A stretch of 42,898 bases of DNA. Origin: Betaproteobacteria bacterium. Lineage in GTDB: Bacteria > Pseudomonadota > Gammaproteobacteria > Burkholderiales > SG8-41. Below are positions 1 through 7,271 of the stretch, one piece after another. The notes under the pieces are model-generated. The model searched no databases, was not told the origin of the DNA, and saw only the letters and a program-made list of their open reading frames with translations. The position numbers and the translations under genes are program-made. Each line of letters opens with the position of its first letter. The stretch's first letter is position 1. The stretch is from assembly GCA_016199485.1 (NCBI GenBank), contig JACQGO010000135.1, positions 1 to 42,898 on the forward strand. Direction: 5' to 3'.

Positions 1-34
1 GTTTCCGGTGGCGATCAATTTGGTTTTCAACCCC

Positions 35-418
35 CTACCCCCAACGGCCATTCTCCAACGCAGTCTTCCGGCTGTGGCAATCCCGACACAACGACTGGTG
101 ATTCGTCGGCTCCCAGAATAGCGGATCGGCTGGCCCGTTGACAGCGCGGATGTGATCCACCTGCGTGGCGGCGGTCGTTCGGCCATCGGCTACGCAACGG
201 GAGTGCTCCGACGAAGGCCCATCCAGCCGGTCGCCACAGAGCGGGTGCTGCCGCCGCCATGCGCGGCTGTACGCAGCCCACCGCGACCCGTAACCACGCT
301 CCTGCGCTGTTCCGCGGCGGGCATCCATCGCGCGCGCATGGGCAGGGCAATGGGTCTGACCAGGCGGCAACAGCGTCGAGCAGCCCGTGGCAGCACAATG
401 TTTCATGGCTGCGATCAT
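35..418 (-). CDS. HNH endonuclease (terminase-adjacent type)
   Basis: CxxxxC...CxxH N-terminus and ATQVDHIRAVNGPADPLFWEPTNHQSLCRDCHSRKTALENG, the HNH pattern of phage HNH proteins beside TerS; start could be the ATG at 406. Confidence 0.85.
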   Translation of the reverse strand: MIAAMKHCAATGCSTLLPPGQTHCPAHARAMDARRGTAQERGYGSRWAAYSRAWRRQHPLCGDRLDGPSSEHSRCVADGRTTAATQVDHIRAVNGPADPLFWEPTNHQSLCRDCHSRKTALENGRWG

Positions 419-588
419 CGCTCAGGCTCCCTCATGTCGCACCGCTGCGGCCAGTCCGGGCACCAATACGACATGGTGACGCCGGGTGAATCACCGGAGA
501 AGTCTGACACGCCCCCGATCACCATCAGCGGTTTTCCGCACTTCGGGCAGGGCGGGGGCCAGTCAAGCGCGGTGTCGCTCAGGCACAT
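415..588 (-). CDS. small CxxC protein (CPKCGKP)
   Basis: ATG at 588 preceded by GAAAGAGACGTG; overlaps neighbours as in a compact operon. Confidence 0.55.
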   Translation of the reverse strand: MCLSDTALDWPPPCPKCGKPLMVIGGVSDFSGDSPGVTMSYWCPDWPQRCDMREPER

Positions 589-866
589 CACGTCTCTTTC
601 GGTCGGTGCTTGCCGCATGTGTGGCGATAGCCCTGAGCCGTCGGCGTCCCGCAGGTGACTTCCCGATGGCAGTTGGGCTCGTCGCACTCGCCTTCCGGGT
701 AGGGTTTGGGATCGGGCCAGCCCAGCGCCTCAAACGCATCCTCAAGCGCCGAGAGACCGCCCGTGTACAGGCTGAGGCGCCCATTGGTGCTGCGCCGGTA
801 GGCGAACTGATACACCATGGCCTTCAGGACATCGCGCATGGTCGGTGCATCATCAAGTATGGGCAT
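588..866 (-). CDS. hypothetical protein, Cys/His-rich C-terminus
   Basis: ATG preceded by AAGGAGGCGTG; MPILDDAPTMRDVLKAMVYQF... Confidence 0.6.
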   Translation of the reverse strand: MPILDDAPTMRDVLKAMVYQFAYRRSTNGRLSLYTGGLSALEDAFEALGWPDPKPYPEGECDEPNCHREVTCGTPTAQGYRHTCGKHRPKET

Positions 867-880
867 CACGCCTCCTTGTG

Positions 881-1051
881 CTATCCAGTGTCCTCCTCCT
901 CCAGAGCCCGTTCCTGCATGCGCTCCTGCGCAACATCCATCTCGACATGCGAGCACGCAACGTTCAAGGGCACGCGAGCATCTACGAGGTAGATGTGCCT
1001 CTTGTGATAAATCCAATAGGCGTCACGCAACAAGTCGTACTCAGCCCACAT
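881..1051 (-). CDS. 56-aa hypothetical protein (absent from the ORF track)
   Basis: My translation: MWAEYDLLRDAYWIYHKRHIYLVDARVPLNVACSHVEMDVAQERMQERALEEEDTG; preceded by CAAGGAGACGTG. Confidence 0.55.
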   Translation of the reverse strand: MWAEYDLLRDAYWIYHKRHIYLVDARVPLNVACSHVEMDVAQERMQERALEEEDTG

Positions 1052-1242
1052 CACGTCTCCTTGTGCTGCTTCCAGGCTTTCGTCGCTGCGCGCATGGCGG
1101 CGCAGCCATCATCGTGGCCGCTCTTCCACGGTTCAATGCACCAGCAGTTGGCGTGACGACGCTGCATGCGCGGCTCGTAAGACCTGATCTGGAGCGCAGC
1201 GTGGCCCAGCATATCCGCGAGTTCGCGGTCAGTCAGTTCCAT
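1051..1242 (-). CDS. hypothetical protein ending KQHKET
   Basis: ATG at 1242 preceded by CAAGGAGACGTG; MELTDRELADMLGHAALQ... Confidence 0.6.
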   Translation of the reverse strand: MELTDRELADMLGHAALQIRSYEPRMQRRHANCWCIEPWKSGHDDGCAAMRAATKAWKQHKET

Positions 1243-1507
1243 CACGTCTCCTTGTTCTTGCCCTAACGCCGCTGCCACCGCAAGCGACGCATCGCTCTGG
1301 ACCAGCGAATGTCAAGGGTTCTCCGCTCCCTTCAACTCTTGCTCGCCGTATGCCCTTCCCGGTGCCCTCGCAAGAAGGGCACCGATCACGCACAATCCGC
1401 GCTTCCTGCACGCAATCCGGGTCCCCGGCCGGGTACTCCGGGTGCTCGGCTGCACGGATCAATCTATCCAGCAGGTCACGCGGGATGGTGACATTTGGAT
1501 CATCCAT
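1229..1507 (-). CDS. small DnaJ-type zinc-finger protein (CPSCEGTG / CVACGGSG)
   Basis: Two CxxCxGxG motifs; AAGGA upstream of the ATG. Confidence 0.65.
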   Translation of the reverse strand: MDDPNVTIPRDLLDRLIRAAEHPEYPAGDPDCVQEARIVRDRCPSCEGTGKGIRRARVEGSGEPLTFAGPERCVACGGSGVRARTRRRDGTD

Positions 1508-1739
1508 TGCTTTCCTTGTGCTTGCCGGTGCCGTTGCAGTCGGGGCATGGCTGCAAGCACGGGTACTCGTGGATCAGATGGTGTGTGAATCCCCGGCACC
1601 CCGTTCCGTCGCACCGCTCACACTTGTCGAGTTCGGCGCGGGCAGCCGACACCGCTTCATCGGCATTCCGCACTGGACGGCCAGCCAGCGCCGCCTCAGC
1701 GACTTGGTAAAGCCGCTCGAACACTTCGCGCTTTGTCAT
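1500..1739 (-). CDS. small DnaJ-type zinc-finger protein (CERCDGTG / CPDCNGTG)
   Basis: Two CxxCxGxG motifs; ATGA overlap with upstream gene; MTKREVFERLYQVAEAALA. Confidence 0.7.
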   Translation of the reverse strand: MTKREVFERLYQVAEAALAGRPVRNADEAVSAARAELDKCERCDGTGCRGFTHHLIHEYPCLQPCPDCNGTGKHKESNG

Positions 1740-1984
1740 GGAGCGTCCTTGTGCTTGCCGGTGCCGTTGCATATTGAGCAAGGCAAAATCTGCCAGCGTG
1801 TTCCAGGTGGATTGGTCCGTATTAGAGTACGGAGTTCTTTCTTACCACAGCACCACTCGCATTTATCAAGCTCAACACGGGCTGCGAGCATCGCCGCGTC
1901 AAGCGTGCGCCATCGGCAGTCCTCGGCAAGCTCGTCGCAAGCTGCGTAGAGCTGCTCGAACACTTCCCGCTCATGGCTATTCAT
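1736..1984 (-). CDS. small DnaJ-type zinc-finger protein (CEWCCG / CSICNGTG)
   Basis: Paralogous with 1500..1739 (REVFEQLYAACDELA..., AxLDKCE, GTGKHKD). Confidence 0.7.
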   Translation of the reverse strand: MNSHEREVFEQLYAACDELAEDCRWRTLDAAMLAARVELDKCEWCCGKKELRTLIRTNPPGTRWQILPCSICNGTGKHKDAP

Positions 1985-2002
1985 CTTGGCATTCCCCTTT
2001 GT

Positions 2003-2614
2003 TCACAACCAGCCCGCGCTCGTCCTCTTGGAGCATAATGCAAGCCTCCGCTGGCCCTTGCGATTCTGCCCACTCCGCCTGCCACCGTAATCGCGCCTGC
2101 CGTAGAAGAGCCCCGTGCGCCGATCTGTCATGCGTCGCTCCTCGTGGTAGCCACAATAGCCTCGCTGTCTGTAGCGTGTGCCCGTTGGACATGGTGTTGC
2201 ACCAGCGTAGTGCAGCCACCTTTCACCGCGTAGGCAAACCTGTCTGCTGGGCGTGCATCCGCACCACAGGTTGTACTCTTCGGTTGGCGATGGCTTTGGT
2301 GTGGATGTTTGAGCAAACACCTGTAGCAGCCCCTCCAACTCGGCGATGCGCTTCTGGCCCTTGGCCCATCCGTGGTCACAGCCGCGCCACCATGCGGGGC
2401 AGGCGCCATCGGTTGTGTCGAACGTGGCGGAATTGCAGATATCCTCCCGCGCCTTTTCCAAGGAGGCGACGCGGGCGCGGAGGACGGCAATCTCGTCCTC
2501 ATGCTCCGGCGCTCGCGCGTTCCAGCAATCGAGGCAATAGCCGCCATACTTCGTGCCGTAGAAATTCGGCCTGCCGCAGTTCTTGCAGGCTGGTGCCTCA
2601 CTTTGGTTTTTCAT
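2003..2614 (-). CDS. hypothetical protein with N-terminal zinc ribbon and coiled coil
   Basis: CKNCGRPNFYGTKYGGYCLDC, then a heptad-like EDEIAVLRARVASLEKAR segment. Confidence 0.55.
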   Translation of the reverse strand: MKNQSEAPACKNCGRPNFYGTKYGGYCLDCWNARAPEHEDEIAVLRARVASLEKAREDICNSATFDTTDGACPAWWRGCDHGWAKGQKRIAELEGLLQVFAQTSTPKPSPTEEYNLWCGCTPSRQVCLRGERWLHYAGATPCPTGTRYRQRGYCGYHEERRMTDRRTGLFYGRRDYGGRRSGQNRKGQRRLALCSKRTSAGWL

Positions 2615-2990
2615 ACGCTTCCTCTAGAGGCCCGCTTGTTACTTGCCACCGACCTTGATCGTCTTTTACTTCACAGCGGATATTTCTATCGTCCATTGCG
2701 ATTTCGACAGCCTCCTGCAAGCGATCCTCTTCTCCGGAGCGACGCGCGATTTCCGCGCGAAGCCAAGCCTTGAAGATGGATGATTCAGCCATTTTGCGGA
2801 ACGCGGCATGGCGATTCTGCAACTGGCTACGCTGCTCTTGTGCAAACGCCGATGCTCCTGATGCCCGATGCGTCACACGAACGGCGTTGCTGGTTTTGTT
2901 GCGCTTCTGTCCACCAGCACCAGAACCGCGAATGTATTCCCAATCACAGTCATCAGCAGTGACCCGCAGAATCAATTTCCTATCGTTCAT
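2598..2990 (-). CDS. peptide chain release factor-like (GGQ) protein
   Basis: YIRGSGAGGQKRNKTSNAVRVTHRASGASA matches the class I RF catalytic loop (GxGGQxxNKT..AVRxTHxxxG); GGAGGGATG RBS upstream of the second ATG. Confidence 0.85.
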   Translation of the reverse strand: MNDRKLILRVTADDCDWEYIRGSGAGGQKRNKTSNAVRVTHRASGASAFAQEQRSQLQNRHAAFRKMAESSIFKAWLRAEIARRSGEEDRLQEAVEIAMDDRNIRCEVKDDQGRWQVTSGPLEEAYEKPK

Positions 2991-3129
2991 CATCCCTCCA
3001 ACTCGCTCGCGCGGCGCACCAGCGCCCGCATGTGGTCCGCGAAGCGCCGCTCGTGCCGGGTGAGATTCTTGCCGCTCCGGCCCCGGTAGCAGCGGTAGGC
3101 CCGCGACCAGAACGGCGGCGGATTTTCCG

Positions 3130-3276
3130 CTAGGCGCAGAGGGAGGCGCCTTCGGCAATGCGCACAAGCACGAATGCCGCTGTGAGGCCGATTACAAGTA
3201 TCGCTGTCATTGCGAGTGCAAACCGGCCCCATGGCCCGATTCTCCACCACCAGCGGTCGAAGTTGTGGCGACTCAT
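3130..3276 (-). CDS. 48-aa single-TM hypothetical protein
   Basis: MSRHNFDRWWWRIGPWGRFALAMTAILVIGLTAAFVLVRIAEGASLCA; ATGA overlap with upstream ORF. Confidence 0.5.
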   Translation of the reverse strand: MSRHNFDRWWWRIGPWGRFALAMTAILVIGLTAAFVLVRIAEGASLCA

Positions 3277-3425
3277 TTCTTGCACGCGATGGCGAGGAGC
3301 GCAGCTACTATGCCCACGCCGAGATAGTAAACCGCTTGATTGAGGTCTACGGGCTGGGCCAACTTTACACTCGCCCAGCCCACACTTCCCCACGCCGCAA
3401 GCATCCACGCGATTCGGTAACTCAT
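3273..3425 (-). CDS. 50-aa hydrophobic hypothetical protein (absent from the ORF track)
   Basis: My translation: MSYRIAWMLAAWGSVGWASVKLAQPVDLNQAVYYLGVGIVAALLAIACKK. Confidence 0.5.
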   Translation of the reverse strand: MSYRIAWMLAAWGSVGWASVKLAQPVDLNQAVYYLGVGIVAALLAIACKK

Positions 3426-3610
3426 ACCGCCTCCTCCCCGAACAGTTTCTTGTAGGCGCGCTTGGCACGGCTAAGGGCGGTCTTGGCAGCACGCCACTTC
3501 CCGCGCGGTATCACGGCTTCCGCGTTCTCCAAGGCCCGAATCGTGCGGAGCCATTCGTTCTGGACACACTCCTGGTACCCGGCACTCCACACACCGCTTT
3601 CTTGGCTCAT
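3422..3610 (-). CDS. hypothetical protein
   Basis: 62 aa; operon-style overlap with the downstream ORF. Confidence 0.5.
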   Translation of the reverse strand: MSQESGVWSAGYQECVQNEWLRTIRALENAEAVIPRGKWRAAKTALSRAKRAYKKLFGEEAV

Positions 3611-3636
3611 GTCCAGTCCGGGGTCTTGGGGCTGTC

Positions 3637-3864
3637 CTATGCCTGTTCGCTTGGATCAGACCAGTCCGGCTTACCGGGGTTGTCCATCGCGCGGTCAATA
3701 GCGCGAGCAAGGGTCGTGGCTTCCCAGAATCCAATTTTGGTTCTCCTGCGGACAGACCATGTCCCGTCACCGCTATGGTCTACAAACCAGAGGTTCTTCT
3801 GCATCCAGCGCATACGTTCGGCGTCGGTATGCCCCATGCCATTCACCTTTCTATCAATTTCCAT
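3637..3864 (-). CDS. hypothetical protein
   Basis: 75 aa MEIDRKVNGMGHTDAERMRWMQKNLWFVDHSGDGTWSV... Confidence 0.5.
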   Translation of the reverse strand: MEIDRKVNGMGHTDAERMRWMQKNLWFVDHSGDGTWSVRRRTKIGFWEATTLARAIDRAMDNPGKPDWSDPSEQA

Positions 3865-4013
3865 TTGCCGCGTTGTGGCTCAAATCGCGCATGGCACCTA
3901 CGGCAGCCGCAGGTTCCGCCTAGATAAACCAAGGTCGAATTGGTGGAAGTGCGTCGTTGCCAGCAAAGCATCTTCCATCGACACATCGGGCATGGCACGC
4001 CTTTGACTTTCAT
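3843..4013 (-). CDS. 56-aa zinc-finger-like protein (absent from the ORF track)
   Basis: My translation: MKVKGVPCPMCRWKMLCWQRRTSTNSTLVYLGGTCGCRRCHARFEPQRGKWKLIER; paired CxxC motifs. Confidence 0.5.
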   Translation of the reverse strand: MKVKGVPCPMCRWKMLCWQRRTSTNSTLVYLGGTCGCRRCHARFEPQRGKWKLIER

Positions 4014-4324
4014 TCTTTTTCAGCCTCCAGTGCGGCGGGGCAGGGCTGGCCATCGGGATCACCATCCGGAGGCGCGTGTTGTTCTTTTCCGTATTCCCAC
4101 TCGCTGCCACAGGTGAGACATCCACGCCGGTTGGGTCTTGCCAATGTGGACGTGTTGACGATGGTTCGATCCCGCAGCGCCGTCAACCGTCGCGCGCTCA
4201 TGGCGCGGGCCTCAGCAAGCTCGGCCTCCAGGGCGGCGATGTGCCCTGCCAGTCCCTCCTCGTCCGGGCTTCGGTACAAGGCAATCATCAGTTCAGAATC
4301 GCTCATCCGCTTCGGCTCGCTCAT
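4010..4324 (-). CDS. hypothetical protein with coiled coil and CxxC
   Basis: 104 aa MSEPKRMSDSELMIALYRS...GHIAALEAELAEARAMSARRL. Confidence 0.55.
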   Translation of the reverse strand: MSEPKRMSDSELMIALYRSPDEEGLAGHIAALEAELAEARAMSARRLTALRDRTIVNTSTLARPNRRGCLTCGSEWEYGKEQHAPPDGDPDGQPCPAALEAEKE

Positions 4325-4421
4325 TTCGGGAACTCCTTGTGTCCACGCCCATCATCACGGCCCAGATCGTCTCGCTGCTCCGGCCGGTGTCGTCGCCGAG
4401 CAGCCATTCCACGGGCTCCAT
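4293..4421 (-). CDS. small hypothetical protein
   Basis: ATG preceded by AGGAGAGTGGAG; MEPVEWLLGDDTGRSSETIWAVMMG. Confidence 0.35.
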   Translation of the reverse strand: MEPVEWLLGDDTGRSSETIWAVMMGVDTRSSRNERAEADERF

Positions 4422-4447
4422 CTCCACTCTCCTCAGCAGTAATTGGT

Positions 4448-4729
4448 TCAGTATCCTCGTCTCGCCTTCACAAGTTTCACGGCATATCCTCGCCATTTGA
4501 TGCTCGGCAGCGTGATTTCTTTATCCTTGAGCATCTGCTTGAGTACATCCACGCAGGCGGGTGAACATCCCGTCAACATATCGGCCGGGCAAGTATCCTC
4601 CATCAGAATCGAGCCGTAGTTCATCCACCCGGATTGCCATACATCCTCACGATGGCAACAGTCACAATGCCAGATTTGGCGTCCATTGGCTAATGCACGC
4701 ATACCATCTATTGGCCTTGCATAGCTCAT
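4448..4729 (-). CDS. hypothetical CxxC protein
   Basis: MSYARPIDGMRALANGRQIWHCDCCHREDVW...; TGATG junction with upstream gene. Confidence 0.6.
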   Translation of the reverse strand: MSYARPIDGMRALANGRQIWHCDCCHREDVWQSGWMNYGSILMEDTCPADMLTGCSPACVDVLKQMLKDKEITLPSIKWRGYAVKLVKARRGY

Positions 4730-5271
4730 CAGAAGGGCCTCAGAGCCTCGTCCACGTCGTCGATGTCGGTCGCCACTACAGCGGCGCCTCCGTTGAGGTG
4801 CCGGTGGCCCCACAGGGCGATCAGGGCCGCGTCAGCGCGGCCGTCGCGCAACCGGAAGTCCTGTCCTGGGAACTGCTGCCGCGCGGCCTGGAGCAGCCGT
4901 TCCTTGTGCGCCTTGGGCGGCTCCTTAGGCTTCCGGGTGATGAACTCGTACTGCCACTTCTGGGCCGTCGTTTCGTCGAATGGGATGCCAGCGGACGTGA
5001 GCGCCATCAGCCATAGCCCGTAGCCGTAGCCGATGGTGACGGCGCTGCTGCGGCCCTGGCCCGGCATGGCCTGCTGGCGCTCGATCACAGCCCGCGCGGC
5101 GTCCAGCCTCATAAGACAATGCCGCGTGCAATCCAGTAGCATGTCGAGCATGGCGGCACGGTTGTACTCGCCGCCCAGCAGCGGGGTTCTCTCCGCCTTC
5201 ACGATCAGCCCCTCTCGGTCGAGCAGCACCAGGGCGCCGGACTTGCCAGGGTCGATCCCGATGGTGTTCAT
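4729..5271 (-). CDS. RuvC-like Holliday junction resolvase
   Basis: IGIDPGKSGALVLLD, AVIERQQAMPGQG, and C-terminal DGRADAALIALWG acidic motif of RuvC-like RNase H fold. Confidence 0.8.
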   Translation of the reverse strand: MNTIGIDPGKSGALVLLDREGLIVKAERTPLLGGEYNRAAMLDMLLDCTRHCLMRLDAARAVIERQQAMPGQGRSSAVTIGYGYGLWLMALTSAGIPFDETTAQKWQYEFITRKPKEPPKAHKERLLQAARQQFPGQDFRLRDGRADAALIALWGHRHLNGGAAVVATDIDDVDEALRPF

Positions 5272-7271
5272 GGCGCGTCCAGCAGGGAGAGTTGTCCGGC
5301 GGCTTCGGCGGCCACGGCTTCCGGGCCTTTGGCGGCGACTTCGCAGGCGTGGGCGATGCGGGCGCGGGACAGTTCGACGTACTCGGCCTCGCGTTCGATG
5401 CCGAGGAAGCGGAAGCCCTCGATCGAACACGCCTTGCCGGTCGAGCCGGAGCCCATGAACGGATCGAGCACCAGCCCGCCGGGCGGCGTCACCAGCCGCA
5501 CCAGCCATCGCATCAGATCGGTCGGCTTGACCGTCGGGTGGGTGTTGCGAGCGAACGGCATCTTCCGTTCTGTGCCATCCTGACGGAGAGGCATACCCTC
5601 TCCACTCCAATGTGTGACTTGGGTTTCCGTCTCGCGGAGTCCCGCCTCGCGGTCTTCGCGGCTCGCCTTCGCCGTGTAGAAGAAGCGAGCGGCGGAACCG
5701 GAGTCGCCTCGGGCAGGGGCAGCGCCGCGCAGATTGAATGTCCCGTAAGCATTGCCGTTACGCGGCTCTATCGAGGTTGGTTCGCGGCCGGTAACGTCAC
5801 CGGCCTGTCCAGCCGAATCAGGAAACCCCGCCAGCACCTCGTCGCTCCCGTCATGCACCACGTTCGCGGGCCAGCGGCCGAGCCCATCGACAGGCAATCC
5901 ACGCTTTCCATTGAGGCCATCGCCTAGCACTCGCGCCCCGGCCCCGGCCCCGGCCCCAGCCGTTCCACCTTCAACTCCGATCCTGCACCCGTCGATGTTC
6001 AGCGCACCGGTGCCGTGCTTCGCGACGTTTGCGGCGACCGTGCCATCCAGCGGCTTGCGGGCGACCGCAATGTACTCAAGCCCTACGCCCCCGTCCGGGA
6101 AGGCCGCCAGATGCCGCGCGATAGCAGGTACGGTTGCAAAATGTTCTCGGGTGACGCGCCACTTCGTGACCTCGGCGTTGAAAGCTACAACCGCAATGGA
6201 GGCAATGGCACTCAACAAATATCCCGGTTTGTGGGCCTCGATGATGGCGGCGGGTGTGATCTCCGACAGACAGCACTTCAAGATTTTCAAGTCGATTGTC
6301 GTGCTTGATTCCGTTTCGGTGGTGGACGTGTTCCCATCGTTCCAGGCGTCGGCCAAGATGCTTTTCCATGAGCGCACGGTGCTCAAGCTGGAAATCGTCG
6401 CCAATGCGAACAGCGACGTACCCATCGCTCCTGACAAAGCGGCCTGTGTACTCTGCCGCCCGCCGGCAGGCCATTGAGCAGAAGCGCACGCCGCGTCGTA
6501 TTCGCTTGGGCTTAACGCAAAACTCTCTACCGCAATGCTCGCAGGTAACAGCGACCATAAGCACCCTTCCAATCTCGTTAGATGGGAGCCTATTGTTGCA
6601 TAGAGTTCTTCGCTTGGCAATGGTTTGCGCGCCTTGATGATGATTTCATGTCCAGGTTTCAGCGCCGTGCCCCAGCCATTCCATTTGACGCCCTCCGGTG
6701 TGGCTGGGATTGTACGCTCCCAATCGATCATAGGGCGTTGTTCACTTGCACCGTGGAAATTACCGCCGCGTTTATCGGAACGGCGTTCTATCCCCACCAC
6801 TTCTCGCTCCGCCCCAGCCCCCCGATCGATGGCCTTGCTCACATTCAACGATTTCGGGAAGCCCTGGCCGAACAGCCAGCAGAGCGTATCCCGCAGCTCG
6901 AACCCGGCATCCTCCAGCGCGCACATCAGGCGATGGAACCGGCGCGGCGAGCCGAAGCAGAGCAGGTGCCCACCTGGCTTGAGCACGCGCAGGCATTCCG
7001 CGAACGCGGCGGCCATGGCGTGCTGGTACTCGTCGTCCCGGCGCGGATCGTATTCCCCTGCGTGCATTGATCCGCAGCGTTCTCGCGTTTTGTGGTAATC
7101 CATACCGATAGGACCGCCGAATTTGTCCCAGGTCTTGCCCATGAAGTGCAGGCCGTAGGGCGGATCGGTCACGACGGCATCCACGCTCGCCTCCGCCAGC
7201 GTGGGCAGCACCTCCAGGGAGTCGCCCCGGTAAAGGACGTGCGGCCCGATCTCGATGCGCTCGAAGGTCAT
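5268..7271 (-). CDS. beta-class DNA (N4-cytosine/N6-adenine) methyltransferase carrying an internal HNH insertion
   Basis: VDAVVTDPPYGLHFMGKTWDK (motif IV) and LVLDPFMGSGSTGKAC (motif I); native sequence is interrupted between ALKPGHEIIIKARKPL and ARKPLDGTVAANVAKHGTGALNIDGCRIG. Confidence 0.85.
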   Translation of the reverse strand: MTFERIEIGPHVLYRGDSLEVLPTLAEASVDAVVTDPPYGLHFMGKTWDKFGGPIGMDYHKTRERCGSMHAGEYDPRRDDEYQHAMAAAFAECLRVLKPGGHLLCFGSPRRFHRLMCALEDAGFELRDTLCWLFGQGFPKSLNVSKAIDRGAGAEREVVGIERRSDKRGGNFHGASEQRPMIDWERTIPATPEGVKWNGWGTALKPGHEIIIKARKPLPSEELYATIGSHLTRLEGCLWSLLPASIAVESFALSPSEYDAACASAQWPAGGRQSTQAALSGAMGTSLFALATISSLSTVRSWKSILADAWNDGNTSTTETESSTTIDLKILKCCLSEITPAAIIEAHKPGYLLSAIASIAVVAFNAEVTKWRVTREHFATVPAIARHLAAFPDGGVGLEYIAVARKPLDGTVAANVAKHGTGALNIDGCRIGVEGGTAGAGAGAGARVLGDGLNGKRGLPVDGLGRWPANVVHDGSDEVLAGFPDSAGQAGDVTGREPTSIEPRNGNAYGTFNLRGAAPARGDSGSAARFFYTAKASREDREAGLRETETQVTHWSGEGMPLRQDGTERKMPFARNTHPTVKPTDLMRWLVRLVTPPGGLVLDPFMGSGSTGKACSIEGFRFLGIEREAEYVELSRARIAHACEVAAKGPEAVAAEAAGQLSLLDAP
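6076..6555 (-). CDS. HNH homing-type endonuclease nested out of frame in the methyltransferase gene
   Basis: CEHCGREF..CSMACR and WEHVHHRNGIKHDNRLENLEVLSVGDHTRRHH (HNH motif); ATG preceded by GGAAGGGTGCTT; an in-frame GTG at 6564 is an alternative start. Confidence 0.85.
   Translation of the reverse strand, partial: VAVTCEHCGREFCVKPKRIRRGVRFCSMACRRAAEYTGRFVRSDGYVAVRIGDDFQLEHRALMEKHLGRRLERWEHVHHRNGIKHDNRLENLEVLSVGDHTRRHHRGPQTGIFVECHCLHCGCSFQRRGHEVARHPRTFCNRTCYRAASGGLPGRGRRA

Noticed and set aside
6048-6632. Group I intron or intein as explanation of the methyltransferase insertion
   Set aside because: No intein splice motifs (no Cys/Ser start with His-Asn end), and the insert is exactly 570 nt with the host frame open. 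An intron core was not recognisable by eye, but an Infernal run is still needed, so this is only provisionally rejected.
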